Assembly: GCA_963932465.1 (NCBI GenBank)
Contig: OZ010787.1
Coordinates: 29,888,087 to 29,952,086, forward strand
DNA length: 64,000 nucleotides
DNA from: Maratus speciosus
Taxonomy: Eukaryota > Arthropoda > Arachnida > Araneae > Salticidae
Direction: 5' to 3'
In this document: in pieces, positions 44,082-55,041 of the stretch
Numbering within the stretch: position 1 is the first letter of the stretch
Layout: the number at the start of each line of letters is the position of its first letter
Translations under genes and position numbers: made by a program
The notes under the pieces: model-generated
Told to the model about the DNA's origin: nothing
Seen by the model: the letters and a program-made list of their open reading frames with translations, nothing else
The model's database searches: none

Positions 44082-44328
44082 TTAATACGTCGGTTACGGG
44101 TGACTGACACTGAACTTTCCGTTTGGAACGCATCATTCAACGACAACTGACGCTCTAAACTATGATATAAAACTAAATAAATATATATTGTTTTAAGTAA
44201 TTACTGAAAATTAATTTAAAACTTAATTACCTTTTATTTATTACAGAATTATAATTTCTGAAAAATTACTTAAAACATTGCAAATTTATCAGCTTCACTG
44301 TCAGTCACCGTGGCACTCAACGTGTTAA
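44082..44328. mobile_element. TTAA-flanked MITE, family L
   Basis: Left TTAATACGTCGGTTACGGGT then GACTGACACTGAA; right, inverted, TTAACACGTTGAGTGCCACG then GTGACTGACAGTGAA. TIRs about 37 bp. The centre has AAATAAATATATATTGTTTT and TTACTGAAAATTA/TAATTTCTGAAAA inverted pairs. Confidence 0.75.
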
Positions 44329-44466
44329 TAGCCAATATTGGACAAATTATACAAAAAAAAATATTTTTTTTCTTTTTTGAACTACTGAACATTTAGGTAT
44401 TTAAAATACTTTTTGTTTTAATTTTATTATTATTTCAAGTATAGTTATAGATAAAAAAAAATGCAC

Positions 44467-44990
44467 TTAACACTTAATTGCGCGATTTTTTATGTTGTTT
44501 CGAAAAAAATATGTATTATTATCTGAATGGTTTATTACACAGGAAAAATAATGAGAGAAATCAGAGATAAATTTTTCATATAATACGTCGACCTTTTCTT
44601 TTGTTGCACATCTGCAATACAAGTAAAAACTACTGTCGTGTGGCTGTTTTACCCTAAAATAATGCAAATTAGTAAATATTTTATTAAGGATGTCTCGAAA
44701 TACCTTATTCTATATAATTATTTATTTTATAAAACTTAGCATTTAACCCTTTAATTCCCATGACAGGATACGTTCTAAAAAATTACATAGGTCGGAGAAT
44801 CTGATTTTACACCAGAAAGTTTCAATGGTTAATTTCGCTTTATTTAAATACGGAATGTCTGTTATTAATTAAAGAAGATACTGCTGTTTTTATTTTTCTG
44901 GTGATAATTAGGCATATACGAATAAAAATATCTATTAAATTCAAATCACTGTCCTTTGAATATATGGTAGGTTGCGCACTAAGGGGTTAA
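44467..44990. mobile_element. Composite TTAA element, family K (copy 1)
   Basis: Outer ends TTAACACTTAATTGCGCGAT and, inverted, TTAACCCCTTAGTGCGCAAC. A second TTAACCCTTTAATTCCCATG end lies inside at 44744. The whole 524 bp, inner end included, is repeated at 56636-57155 with the same layout (GCACATCTGCAATA, GTGGCTGTTTTAC, TTCGCTTTATTTAAATACGG). So the composite itself moved as one unit, or the inner end is an integral part. Confidence 0.75.
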
Positions 44991-45001
44991 GAGAAGATCT
45001 C

Positions 45002-45194
45002 CAGTGGTGTTATTGGGTATCCCGCGTAATTCAGGGCTCCAATTACTCTGAATACCAGTATTTTAAAGAAATTTTCTTCGCCTTATCTAATACAGACTTA
45101 TCTGTGATTAAAAATGACGAAATAAACTGTAAGAAATTAGTGGTGGCCAGAATATTTGGAGCTCTGATTTACGCGGGACACATTGCAACACTAG
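45002..45194. mobile_element. Palindromic MITE, family M
   Basis: Left CAGTGGTGTTATTGGGTATC CCGCGTAATTCAGGGCTCC; right, inverted, CTAGTGTTGCAATGTGTCCC GCGTAAATCAGAGCTCC. TIRs about 40 bp, then CTGAATACCAGTATTTTAAA inside. The 76-codon plus ORF is an artefact. No clear target duplication. Confidence 0.7.
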
Positions 45195-45242
45195 TCTCCT
45201 GAGAGAAAATAACTCTAATATGGACAATATAAAAATGGAGCT

Positions 45243-45776
45243 ATGAATAAAGAGGAGAAGACATATATTGTATCGTCAACCAGTTGCGAGTGAAATAACT
45301 GAGCAGGTTGTCACATGATGGTGGATGATTTTTTTTAATCAGATGAACAGTTTCCGATTATCGCTGGGGCAAACTCCCACCAGTAAATTTCAATAGAAGA
45401 TTTCGTCTTATTTAGGCGCCTAAGTCATGGAAAAATTTTCTCTCAAATACGGTAAAAATTTCTATTCGTTTTTACTGGTGGCAGTTCGCTAGGGTATAAT
45501 AATCTGTTTTCACTCACATTGACAGCAGGTTTTCTAGGTTGTCAGCTGGTAGAAAAGCAGGGAATGACACCCTCGGAAGTAAAATACCACCAGTAAAAAT
45601 TAATAAGTGACTTTGTCATTATTTATGAGTGAAATTTTGCATTAACAAGGCGTTTTATAAGGAGAAAAGTTATATTTACATTTGTTGGTGGAAATTTGCC
45701 CCGTAGGTAATCAACAGCTGGCAGTATTACAGTTGAAGCTTCGCTACGTTAAGGATATGTTAGTTCCTCTTTATTA
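45243..45776. mobile_element. Family I repeat
   Basis: Left ATGAATAAAGAGGAGAAGAC then CAACCAGTTGCGAGTGAAATAACTGAG (in part); right GGATATGTTAGTTCCTCTTTATTAA (in part). The interior has two CCACCAGTAAA..TTTACTGGTGG-type palindromes (45378-45485, 45591-45692). Non-coding. Confidence 0.65.
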
Positions 45777-46002
45777 ACACATTAACGACGGGAAACGGGA
45801 ATTCTCGTTTTCATTCAAAAAACATCATTGACTCAAGGCGTGGCTTCTACCTTACAGAAAATGCTTTTATATCATGTTGTTGATATATTTTTTTTTTTAG
45901 ATTTTAAGACATTTTCTATTAAATTCGACATTGAAAGATATTTATGGATGCATAAACTTTAGAAACCTATCTAGAACACCAATTTACAAAAGACTTTCAG
46001 AA
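45777..46002. other. TTAA-like end, otherwise nothing recognised
   Basis: TTAACACATTAACGACGGGA at 45773 looks like a TTAA-element left end; its partner was not found. Confidence 0.3.
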
Positions 46003-46087
46003 CAGGTTGGTTCATTTTTGACGGCCAATTATCTACACTAGGGATATAGGGCCGAGGGGGGAGTCCCCTTCGTGGGGGTCTTTCTTG
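46003..46087 (-). mobile_element. 3' end fragment of the tRNA-derived SINE
   Basis: Inverted, the segment reads GAAAGACCCCCACGAAGGGG .. TATATCCCTAGTGTAGATAA TTGGCCGTCAAAAATGAACC AACC, matching the last part of the SINE at 37361-37616. The tRNA head is missing. It abuts the LINE fragment that starts at about 46088. Confidence 0.75.
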
Positions 46088-47955
46088 ATTCGAACTAGGC
46101 TTAACGATTTCACGTGTAAAATGCGCCAAACCAGAATCCGTGATAGAGGTCTTCCTTCTATTTATCTTAAAATATGGTACAATACCGTCTTGAAGAAACG
46201 TATTTCATATGGGCATGAGATCTGGATGCCTGACTTAAATCAACATGGGATAACAAGATTACTCTCATGTCAACGTCTATGTCTGCTATCTGTCTTAAAG
46301 GCATATCGTACGATTTATAATGACGCATTGTGTGTTTTGGTGGGTGCTCCACCACTTGACATAGAACTGGGGAATTTGTCTTCTAAGCGTTATAATATCA
46401 TTTATGGAAATGGTACAGCCTTGATTGACAATATGTGTTTTAAAGGTGAAGATTTTATGAATAAACTGAGGACATATAATTATCCTTACTTTTTTGAAAA
46501 CTTAAATATAAAATTTGTTAAGCCAGTGGTTGATACAGTACCAGTGGTGAATCATCCGATATTGTATACTGATGGTTCTCGAATGATGAATAGTGTAGGA
46601 GCTGTATTTACGGTTTGGTATAGGGGTTATTTTATGCTAGACATGAGATTAAAATGCATGACTATAACTCTTTTCAAGCAGAATTGGCTGCGATAGACGA
46701 GGCTATCAGTTGGTGCATCGGCTCTCCGCATGATTCATTTCATCTTTATACTGACAGCTTGTCATCAATTTACGCTCTTCAGCGGTTATTTCCATCTAAC
46801 GGTCAGCTTTTTAATATCTTCAACTCTTTGCGCATGTTACATAATAAAGTCATATATATTGGCTGGATAAAATCGCATGTTGGAATATCAGGAAATTAAA
46901 GAGCGGACATGTTGGCAAAATCAGTTATTATAAATGATCTGTATGATAAAGTTCTAGGCATTCCTGCAAGAACTTCTATTTTAAAGCGTCATTTTAAAAT
47001 TCTTCTACATTATCAATGGCAGGTTTCTTGGGAAAATTTGGAGAAGGGAAGAGATACTTATGCGATATTAAACAAGGTTGACGATTTATTTCTATGTGAA
47101 TCCCACGTGATAGGTTATTTTCTTTCTTCACATGGAGTATTTCCACAGTATCTGTTTAAAATAGGAAAACGCCCAAATAACAGGTGCAACTGTGGTGATG
47201 TAGGAAGTATACAGCATTATCTGTTTGGACATTGTCCATTAATGCCTTGTACATTTAAATTCACCAGGAATTGTACACTGAGATGGAACATTCGAAACGT
47301 TCTCATCACCCGTTCAAACTATAGAAAACTGTGTGCTATGTACAACGCACTTAATAGGGAATACTCATTTATTGGGTATAACTTTTGATAATTTTGACAC
47401 TTGTAACTATTTACTTCTATCATACTGTTAATACTCATCAGTGGTTCGCTACGGAGGCTTACGTTGTTTTCTGACACTACATCAAAGGCTCAACATTGTA
47501 CCTTTTATAGTAACTGTCTTTTGTCTGACATTTTTGTTGGCGGTGATTTTCTCTTGAGGTCTGAACATTATGGTGATCTTTCTTCAAGTTAGTTTTTCTT
47601 ATATAAAACATTTATGAACATTTTTCTTTCGAACACTGAACTCATTTGAACATTAGTGAACAGTGAACTTTAATGAACATTTACACTTCATAATCTTGAA
47701 CAAAGATTTATAGTCTTAACTTTTGTTATAGATTTAAGTCACTTCACTATTGTTTTTTATTTTTATTATTATGATGAAAGCAACATCAATTGTTTTGTAA
47801 ATTTACGATTTACTATGTAAGTTTGTCAGAATATGTGCCTTTTTCCTTGTTATTTTGGGTGCTTTCCGATGTCCGGCATCGGTGATTGTTGTGGGGATTT
47901 TCCACCGGAGCGTTACATCCTATGCCATTCTTTGGTTGGTGCTCCGGTCGGGTGA
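46088..47955 (+). mobile_element. 5'-truncated LINE, second family
   Basis: Starts inside ORF2 at the linker after the reverse transcriptase, reads RNase H and the C-terminal zinc-like region to 47388, and is followed by a roughly 570 bp 3' UTR. The right boundary is placed where family C MITE sequence (TACGTGAAGAGAAGC) resumes at about 47960. The final part is richer in G+C (GATGTCCGGCATCGGTGATT). It is related to, but clearly different from, the LINE at 18552. Confidence 0.7.
46124..47388 (+). pseudogene. C-terminal part of LINE ORF2: RNase H and zinc-like region
   Basis: Frame 1 gives RQTRIRDRGLPSIYLKIWYN and ISYGHEIW, the region after the reverse transcriptase. Then PILYTDGSRMMNSVGAVF (RNase H first Asp intact). 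A frameshift near 46655 leads to SFQAELAAIDEAISW (Glu) and HLYTDSLSSIYALQ (Asp), GWIKSHVGISGN, a stop at 46897, then RADMLAKS. The end has RCNCGDVGSIQHYLFGHC, matching CKCGGRGDPMHYIFGNC of the other LINE. RNase H would remove RNA from the hybrid during integration. One frameshift and one stop disable it. Confidence 0.8.
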
Positions 47956-48073
47956 TCAAGTACGTGAAGAGAAGCTTTTACTTCTTTTCAAATAAATTTG
48001 TTTGCAAATTCCGGTGTTATTCGTTCATTTCAGAATTTTATTAATGTAAGTGCCTTGCTCCTGAAAGGGTTAA
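47956..48073. mobile_element. Right half of a family C MITE
   Basis: TACGTGAAGAGAAGCTTTTA, AATAAATTTGTTTGCAAATT, CCGGTGTTATTCGTTCATTT and the end TGCTCCTGAAAGGGTTAA. The left half is not visible on the other side of the LINE, so it was lost or lies beyond the SINE fragment. Confidence 0.65.
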
Positions 48074-48254
48074 ATTATAAATCAAAAAGTTATATTTAAT
48101 TAACGGTGACCAAAAAGAAATTTATCTTCTTATATGGATATTAAAGAAGGTGCACTAGGGCACGTCTTTTCTCAAATCTCTGAGTCTGTAGTGCATGAAT
48201 TTTGACGTTACGATAGCAGTACTGCAGCGAGGGGGTATGAGAGCGGCAAACCTA

Positions 48255-48311
48255 ACAACGTTTTCTCTAAAATATAGCGGTGTGCAAAAAGCCGGAGACT
48301 TGGCAACTCTG
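48255..48311. mobile_element. MITE family F, right-end fragment
   Basis: CGTTTTCTCTAAAATATAGC GGTGTGCAAAAAGCCGGAGA CTTGGCAACTCTG matches the right third of family F. Confidence 0.65.
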
Positions 48312-48390
48312 GAAAAGCAATGCACTTCGACTGTGACGTCGCTACCTCGAGTGTCATAGCCTTTCTAAAGTTAGTCGTGACAATGGAGTT

Positions 48391-49130
48391 ATGAATAAAG
48401 AGTAGGAGAAATATAGTGTATTGTCTACCAGTTGCGAGTAAAGTAACTGAGGAGGTTGTCACAAGACGGCATCTGTATATTTTAAATTAAATCAAGAGTT
48501 TATTTCAGCCAGCGTAAACTTCCACCAGTAAAATTTAATTGAAAGTTTCGTCTTATTTAAGCGCCCTATTCATGGAAAATTTCTCCCACAAATATGGTGA
48601 AACCTCCTATTTGCTTTCACTGGTGTCAGTTTGCGCAGGTAATATAATCATTTTCGCTGATACTGGGAAGAATTTGTCTAGATTGTCAAAATATGGCGGA
48701 AGAAGTGTTGCCAGTGGGATACTTTAATGCAGATTTCTTGATTGTCACCACTTTTTTGAAGTTGAAAAATTCGTCTTGTTTCCGCCTTAATTAATATGTC
48801 ATTGAATAAGTCGAATTTTACCATTTGAAAAAAGTGGTGCCAGTCAAGTAATCAGAATTTTTAAAAAGTAGCCCACTGGCAGCACTAGGCGGAAGCTCAG
48901 TGTCTGACTACCGCCGAAGTACAATTGTACCAGTAAAAATGAATATATATTTTTTACTCTTATTTATGACTGAAATTTTGCATTAAAAACGCTTTCAAAT
49001 AAGGTGAAATTTATTATTTAAATTTACTGGTGGAAGACTTCACCGGGGGGGGGGGGGGTAATCAACCTCTGAAAAAACTGTTGCAGTTGAAAATTCGCTA
49101 TTTTGGATATGTTAGTTCCTCTTTATTATG
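48391..49130. mobile_element. Family I repeat with a hAT-type MITE inside
   Basis: Left ATGAATAAAGAGTAGGAGAA then CAGTTGCGAGTAAAGTAACTGAGGAGG (in part), right TTTTGGATATGTTAGTTCCTCTTTATTATG (in part). Two CCACCAGTAAAA..TACTGGTG palindromes. A G-run of 12 at 49045-49057. Split by 48703-48887. Confidence 0.65.
48703..48887. mobile_element. hAT-type MITE family A with perfect 8 bp TSD
   Basis: GGCGGAAG at 48695-48702 is repeated at 48888-48895. Ends AAGTGTTGCCAGTGGGATAC and, inverted, TAGTGCTGCCAGTGGGCTAC; GATTGTCACCACTTTTTTGA against TGACTGGCACCACTTTTTTC. The first base of each CAGTG end has changed. Confidence 0.9.
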
Positions 49131-49537
49131 AGTTCCATATGGCCGTGACTTGTCCCGCAAAAAATTGGATTTAGATTATTATTACTAGAAAATTGTCCTA
49201 GAAAAAAGAACAGAATCCGCTATTTGACTGGAAATAGTTCTTTCAATTTGTATATAAAAATAAGCTTCTGAGACGTCTTCATGCTTAAATTGTACTAAAC
49301 TCTGAAATTTTATGTAAGAAAACTCACTTTGACATGATATTTAAACGTTTAGGTATGTTTTGCATAAGGATACAAAGCTGGAAGGCATTCTGCAAAGAAG
49401 CATAGTAATTATGTAATAACTCACAATAATACCTTCATTATTTCTAGATGTAAAACAAAATGACGGAAGTTAAGTATTTTAAGCTAAACACGTTCACGAC
49501 GGCGCGGTAGGTCACACTCGACTGTCTCAGAGTTGTC
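49131..49537. other. No gene recognised
   Basis: Intervening A/T-rich DNA; no feature supported. Confidence 0.4.
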
Positions 49538-49674
49538 ATGTCACTGGCTTTTTGCACACCACTTTTATTTTAGAGAAAATGTTGTTCCTTTAAATCGCTC
49601 AATTGTTCTAATTAAATAAAACAACATTTTCTGTATTAAAATACTGGTATCCAAAAAGCCGGAGACTTGGCAGC
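49538..49674. mobile_element. MITE family F, inverted copy
   Basis: On the minus strand it reads as the other copies: GCCGGAGACTTGG end at the right, GGCTTTTTGCACACCAC at the left, TAAATAAAACAACATTTTCT and GTATTAAAATACTGGTATCC inside. Ends are eroded (CAGAGTTGTCATGTC). Confidence 0.7.
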
Positions 49675-49727
49675 AAAACTATATAAGTAAGCGTCCTATC
49701 TTAAATAGGAGATGTAACCGCAAGATT

Positions 49728-49943
49728 AACCCCTTAATTCTCGCTCCCGTCATATTCACGGGCTGTGTCTTTTACTCAGATTGTTTGATTCCCACCAGTT
49801 TTATAAAGTAATGAAATTGGCTGTATTTTAATATCGTTTTACCTGTCATTAAATAAGGTGAATATTTCTTTTTCATAAAAGTGGTGCGAATAAGCAATTT
49901 GAATTTTTAAACCGTAATTTAATTCGAGCGTTATGGGGTTAAA
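49728..49943. mobile_element. TTAA-flanked MITE
   Basis: Left TTAACCCCTTAATTCTCGCTCC, right TTCGAGCGTTATGGGGTTAA. The inside has GATTCCCACCAGTTTTATAA and TTTTTCATAAAAGTGGTGCG inverted blocks, reminiscent of the centre of family A. About 216 bp. Confidence 0.65.
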
Positions 49944-51029
49944 GGCGAGGTCACATCAATCAAGGTCGCACGCCATGTAGCAGACGGAATTAAAGTACAT
50001 GAAGATTCCAAATTGTTTTCTTACTTCACACCACTAAAATTGTAAACTTTCTTTCAACTTGGTTAATAGCTGAAAAGTCTCTGACAAGGGGAAGAAAACT
50101 TCGTGGTGTCAAGGGCATCTGGACGCTCTCTCGCTACGCCATGGTTTTGCAATTATTGTGGTAAACAAAATTCAGTTCCGTGATTGACTAAAGATTTAAA
50201 AAATATTCGCAGATGGTAGATATCCTGCTATATGTGACGTCACACTAAAAGACCGCGTATGTGGACTATCTCCCCTTCCACAACATGGCGCAACTGTGTT
50301 AATTTACACTCGATTCCAGTATTAAGTTTGTACGCTTACTTATATCGCTTTGCTTGGCAGCTCCGAGACAGTAGATTTTGACCCACCGCGCCGGCTTGAA
50401 CGTCTTAATACAAAAATGAATTTTTATGCACGTATTTCAAGCTTCTAGAAATTGATTTCTGCTACGAAATTCAGAGGTTACAGTTAATATTTTCGTTCGA
50501 AAATATTAAAAAAAAAATTAATAATTTTTGAGAATTTAGAAATTTACTCCATAATTTTCTTTTAAGCAAATATCGATTTCTAAAATGATACATAGTTGGC
50601 TAAAGACCAGCGCTGGATCTTTAGTTTCGCCTACTTTTTTTACTCTGATTAAAATAACAGCAAGTTTTTTTTTTTTTTTTTTTTTTTTTTTTCAGAAAGA
50701 TTACGTCTTTATAGCAAACAGTTGGCCATATTTTCTTAGTCTATAAGAAATTTCATATAAACTTCAAGAATTTTCATAATATTTATTGATACATCATTTC
50801 GAAAACCCAACTAGGGAACCGACTTTCAGAAAAGGAGGGGCTTCCATTGTCTCAAAACAAGATATTTCATACGAAATTGCCGAACAACAATGTGCTACGT
50901 TTGTCGGTTATTCATACATCCGAATATTTATAAGTATTCATATAAAGAGGGTTTTTCTTATTGATATACTGTCTTATTCTTATTGATATTTTCATGATGT
51001 AAAAACCCTAAAGATTTTTTTTCAAGAGC
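49944..51029. other. No gene; one long T-run
   Basis: No coding or repeat ends supported. T-run at 50666-50692. The 66-codon ORF at 50786 has no recognisable features. Confidence 0.45.
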
Positions 51030-51660
51030 AAGTAATTAAGGGGGTGGTGTACGTTTTAAAAAAATCTTTTAATTTAAACATAACAGAGATTTGAAATTTT
51101 GTGCAAATGTACATTCATCATAAGTATGTAGAATACCTTAAAAGAAATATTCAATCTTATAATAAATTTAAGATCTTTTAAAAAATTTAAAAAATTTAAA
51201 CGAAATTTTAAAATGCTCCTTGCATCTTAATTTTTATGTATTTCCTCGATTTTGGATTTTAATCACGTAAACTCTATTACAAACAAATCTATGTATCGGT
51301 TTTTTAATCCCTTAAATAGTTAATTTTTTAGAGATATTTTTTCTGAATTCCATACCGATTTTCTTCAAAATTCCGCCTTATAAAACTTAAAAATCGATTT
51401 TAATTGTCTTAATGAAGTCAAATTTAAAAATGCATACACAGTTTTTTTAAAGTAATATCAGGATTCTTCTTTATCAGATTCTAGAATCTTGATCAAAAAT
51501 TAGGTAGCAAGGAGCATTTGAAAAATTAAAAAAGTTGAAACATCAGTATTAAGAAAAACAGATTGAAAATATATTAAAAGGTCAAAAAATTGTTTGTGAA
51601 CAAAATTAAAGCGCTTGAAACTTTGCGTAAAATAATCCCATCTGCATACCCTTTACCACG
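51030..51660. repeat. Weak long palindromic region
   Basis: Blocks such as AAATGCTCCTTGCATCTTAA (about 51210) and TTAGGTAGCAAGGAGCATTT (51501) are inverted copies, and GAAATTTTGTGCAAA (51093) opposes TTTGCGTAAAATAAT (51622). The pairing is patchy, so a decayed foldback element is possible but not certain. Confidence 0.35.
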
Positions 51661-51852
51661 AATGACGTGGTACAAATTGCAGGATAATAATACCCACCAA
51701 AAATAAACGTCGATTTTTGTTCAAATAAAGGACCACGGTTCCCTTATGAATATGTTAGATTAATTTTAAGCACGCAGTTGACATTAATCTTTTACGAATT
51801 CCTGGAAATGAAATTTTCATGAAAAAGATTAATTTTGTATTTATTCTATGAG

Positions 51853-51998
51853 CAGAGCTGCCAATGGCTTTTTGGATACCAGTATTTTAATACAGAAAAT
51901 TTTGTTTTATTTAATTGGAACATTTGGGCGATTTAAAACAGCAACATTTTCTCTAAGATAATAGCGGTGTGCAAAAAGCTTGAGAATTGGTAACTTTG
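51853..51998. mobile_element. MITE family F with perfect 6 bp TSD TATGAG
   Basis: TATGAG at 51847-51852 is repeated at 51999-52004. Ends CAGAGCTGCCAATGGCTTTT and, inverted, CAAAGTTACCAATTCTCAAG; interior blocks ATACCAGTATTTTAATACAG and TTTTCTCTAAGATAATAGCG. Confidence 0.8.
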
Positions 51999-52011
51999 TA
52001 TGAGCTAATTT

Positions 52012-52218
52012 TAACCCTTTCGACTTGGGCGTCTCTTACAAAAGTTTTAGTCGGTTGACACCACTACTTTAAAAAAAGTTTCTTTCAAGTACACTATTTC
52101 AAAAATGCAATAATTAAATTAGGATATTTTAATTTCCTTTATTACTGGTGACAAAAAAAAAAAAAAAAAAAAGTAAAGAAAAATTATGTCTAGTCAGACT
52201 GCGCGCGCGAAGGGTTAA
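52012..52218. mobile_element. TTAA-flanked MITE
   Basis: Left TTAACCCTTTCGACTTGGGC, right CTGCGCGCGCGAAGGGTTAA. GTCGGTTGACACCACTAC opposes TTACTGGTGACAA. Contains an A-run at 52146-52165. Confidence 0.7.
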
Positions 52219-52373
52219 TGAAATGGGAGGAAAATAAATGATGTGAGATCGTTCATTAATGATTTTGAGTAAATTTAGAAAACTCTTATTTAAAGAGAAA
52301 CCTAATTAAAAAATTAAGAAAAATAAAATGTATTAGGTTTCGTGTTTTTTTCATCGTAAATGAGTATTCGGAT

Positions 52374-52688
52374 TTAACACTAGAACCGCCCTTAGGGGTC
52401 ATTTTGACCCCTGCCAAATTGATAATAGTCGGTTCAAACCAGAGATTTTTTCATAAAATATATTACCCGCTGGTGTTTCGTTCACGCAACGGTCAAAATA
52501 AATGCACATATTTAAGTTATTTATATACACACCACTATTATTGAATTAAAAAATTGGACTTACTGAAAGATGTAAAATTTTAAGATCGGCTAGAGCGCAA
52601 ATTATATTTCAGAGTTTGTGGTGGCGAACAATGTTCAGATAAAACGTTGAAAATTTCAAACTTATAATTTTGGCAGTTAATGGGTTAA
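52374..52688. mobile_element. TTAA-type element, family B-like
   Basis: Left TTAACACTAGAACCGCCCTT then AGGGGTCATTTTGACCCCT, a palindromic block usual in piggyBac-type ends. The right side reaches TTAATGGGTTAA at 52676-52688. TIR similarity is low, so the right boundary is uncertain. Confidence 0.5.
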
Positions 52689-53037
52689 CACTAGAAAGAC
52701 GGAAAATTTCACTCAAATTTTATGAAAAAAAAATATTTCATACCAGAATATTTATTTAAAAGTGTTCATCTTATTTATTCAACTGTTCTTTTATGTAAAA
52801 TACCTATAAAATTTAATTAAAAAAAAAAATATCTCTAGTTATTGTAATGCTAAACTTAACACTAGAACCGCGGAGCGGGTCAATTTGACCCAAATCGATG
52901 TTTAATTTGTCACTGCGCGAAAAATATTAATTGAAAAAATACTTCCCTCCTTGACTTTTAATATTATAAGTTAAACAACAACTTATCAAATTTGAAAGCG
53001 CAAAAAATAAATACATTTCCAGTTATAACCATTTATA

Positions 53038-54574
53038 CCTAGAACCGCGAAGCGGGTTAATTTGACCCGTTATATGCATTTACGCATAAATGACAAAAAA
53101 ATGAAGCATTTTTTTTTGGAACTAAGTAAAAATTACATCTACCTCACCCTAAATTCCTTTAATGGTCAGAACCAGGAGGGTTAATAGTGAAAGTTTTCAA
53201 TTAAATGTCATATATGCTCGTTGTGAAGATGTGTCGAATATAGTGAAAAAATACAATATATGTTTATGAAAACTCTTGAAGTTGCTTTTATTTTGTAGTT
53301 ATTGTAAGTATAGATAAGATTTCTCGATGTCGTAAATTTAGCTTTGTAGAAAGCTTGTAATAATTGCAATAATTGTCTGGAAATGATTCATAAAGGGATA
53401 ACAATTATGATAGTCTTTCGATTTTGAATGGCTATGATGAAAATCTGCCTGCAAATGAAGGAAATTAGAATTCTGATGAAGAAAATGAAAGTGACGACGA
53501 CACTGCCAGTGCCCTAACAATCGCTGGGCCTCCTCATCGCAATGATGATGATAGTACAAACAATTTTTATACAACACTGGAACTTCCAGAAACATTGAAA
53601 TCCAAAAACACCTTCTTTGAAGGTGTAAAACGTTCAAGAATAGAAATATCTTTATCTATGAAAATGTCAAAATCGGAATTGCATCTACTAACCCATAAAG
53701 AAATCATCCTAACTGTATAGCAGGGGGAAAAATATAAAGATATTTTGCTGCTCAGCAATCTACATTCAGCTATTAAAGGGTTAAATAATTTTTAAAAAAC
53801 TAACCTGATACACTTGCTTACCACAACGCAACTAAACTCGGTGTAGATGTGATTGACCATAAGACAAGGAAGTATACTCTCAAATATGCTTCATGTAAGT
53901 GACAAGTTCATGCATTTTATAATATTTTGGATCTTGCTGCTATCAATGCTTGAGTTTTGTACAAAGCCATTAATGGAAAATCTCTTGGAAAACAGCAATT
54001 TATTCAAGAATTAGTTGAAGAATTGTGAGGAAAGTTTGTTTTCTCAAGGCAAAAAAAAAGTGTCATTTGGGTGCGAAGCAGCAACTGAAAATGATGGAGA
54101 TCGATAAACTAAGCATAAACGAGACCGATCTCGCACTTCAAAATTTGAAAAAGAAAAAAAAAACTCAGAATTTTTTTTCTCAGTGTGTACAAAATGTATT
54201 ATCAAGTTTTAGATGCACACAATAACATGGATTATACAAATGTGTAAAACTAGTAAGTAACTAGTATTTTTTTATATATTTCTTTAAATTATTCTTAGAA
54301 ATTATGTCTAAACTGAGATAATGTATTTTCTATTAAAGTTATGAATATAACGCTTAAAATATATATTATTATACTTAAGCATATACAATAATGAATAATA
54401 TAATTTTCGAAAGAGGTAATTTCTGGTGATTTGTACGTAAAATGTAATGTAAAGTGTGAGAAATATTGATTATTATATGGAAATATAATGTCTTAGTTAA
54501 CTAAATTAAACATTTATGCATATTTGTATATTTTCTCTATCTAGGGTCAAAATGACACGCTCCGCGGTTCTAGG
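53038..54574 (+). mobile_element. piggyBac-type element at a TATA target
   Basis: TATA at 53034-53037 and 54575-54578 flanks ends CCTAGAACCGCGAAGCGGGT and, inverted, CCTAGAACCGCGGAGCGTGT; both go on to (A)ATTTGACCC / GGGTCAAAAT. The enclosed 1.5 kb has a transposase pseudogene. CCTAGAA ends and four-base A/T duplications are piggyBac traits, but the usual target is TTAA. Confidence 0.75.
53360..54030 (+). pseudogene. piggyBac-family transposase pseudogene, core deleted
   Basis: The first part reads an acidic N-terminus: LNGYDENLPANEGN, then SDEENESDDDTASALTIAGP. After the DDE core is skipped, 53816-54027 gives YHNATKLGVDVIDHKTRKYT LKYASCK (stop) QVHAFYNILDLAAINA (stop) VLYKAINGKSLGKQQFIQEL VEEL. 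GVDxxD..xxKY, the tryptophan-type site (a stop here) and FYNILDLAAINA are the C-terminal conserved blocks of piggyBac transposases. Two of the stops are TGA where TGG (Trp) is expected. The LSIDE-type core is missing, so it is a deletion derivative. Confidence 0.75.
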
Positions 54575-54857
54575 TATACCGAAAGTCCCGCGGTTCCAGT
54601 GTTAAACTTCTTTGTAGACATTTTCTTTTTATGAGCTCTTTTCCAATGCACTTCTGTTAAATTTGTTACTAGTATGCCCTCCATTCCCAATGATACCAGC
54701 TATGAATTTACTCTATCAGCTAAATTCCATCATCTTATGTGTCGGGGATGTGGGATAAGGGTCCCAGGCTCCTCGAATAAACTGTCTTTAAAACTTTCTT
54801 TTTATCTTTTAAATTTATTTTAAGAAAAAAATTTCTGGTTAGAACCTGATTATGCAG

Positions 54858-55041
54858 TGTTGCCAGCGGGCTACTTTTTTTAAATTTAGATTTTTTAATT
54901 GGCACCACTTTTCTGAAATGCTAAAATTTCCCTTGTTTTCGCCTTAATTAATATGTCATTAAATAATTTTACTATTTCAATAAAGTGGTGCCTATCAACA
55001 AATCTAAATTTTAAAAAAGTAGCTTCGTAGCAACACTTTAA
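54858..55041. mobile_element. hAT-type MITE family A
   Basis: Ends CAGTGTTGCCAGCGGGCTAC and, inverted, AGTGTTGCTACGAAGCTACT. AATTGGCACCACTTTTCTGA against TTGATAGGCACCACTTTATT. No 8 bp duplication visible. Confidence 0.75.

Larger units (their letters stand above)
52856..54605. mobile_element. TTAA-flanked element carrying an inserted piggyBac copy
   Basis: TTAA at 52856-52859 and 54602-54605. Left CACTAGAACCGCGGAGCGGG TCAATTTGACCC, right CCGAAAGTCCCGCGGTTCCAGTG. The inner element (53038-54574) lies close to the right end, so this host element has about 180 bp on one side and 24 bp on the other. Confidence 0.65.
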
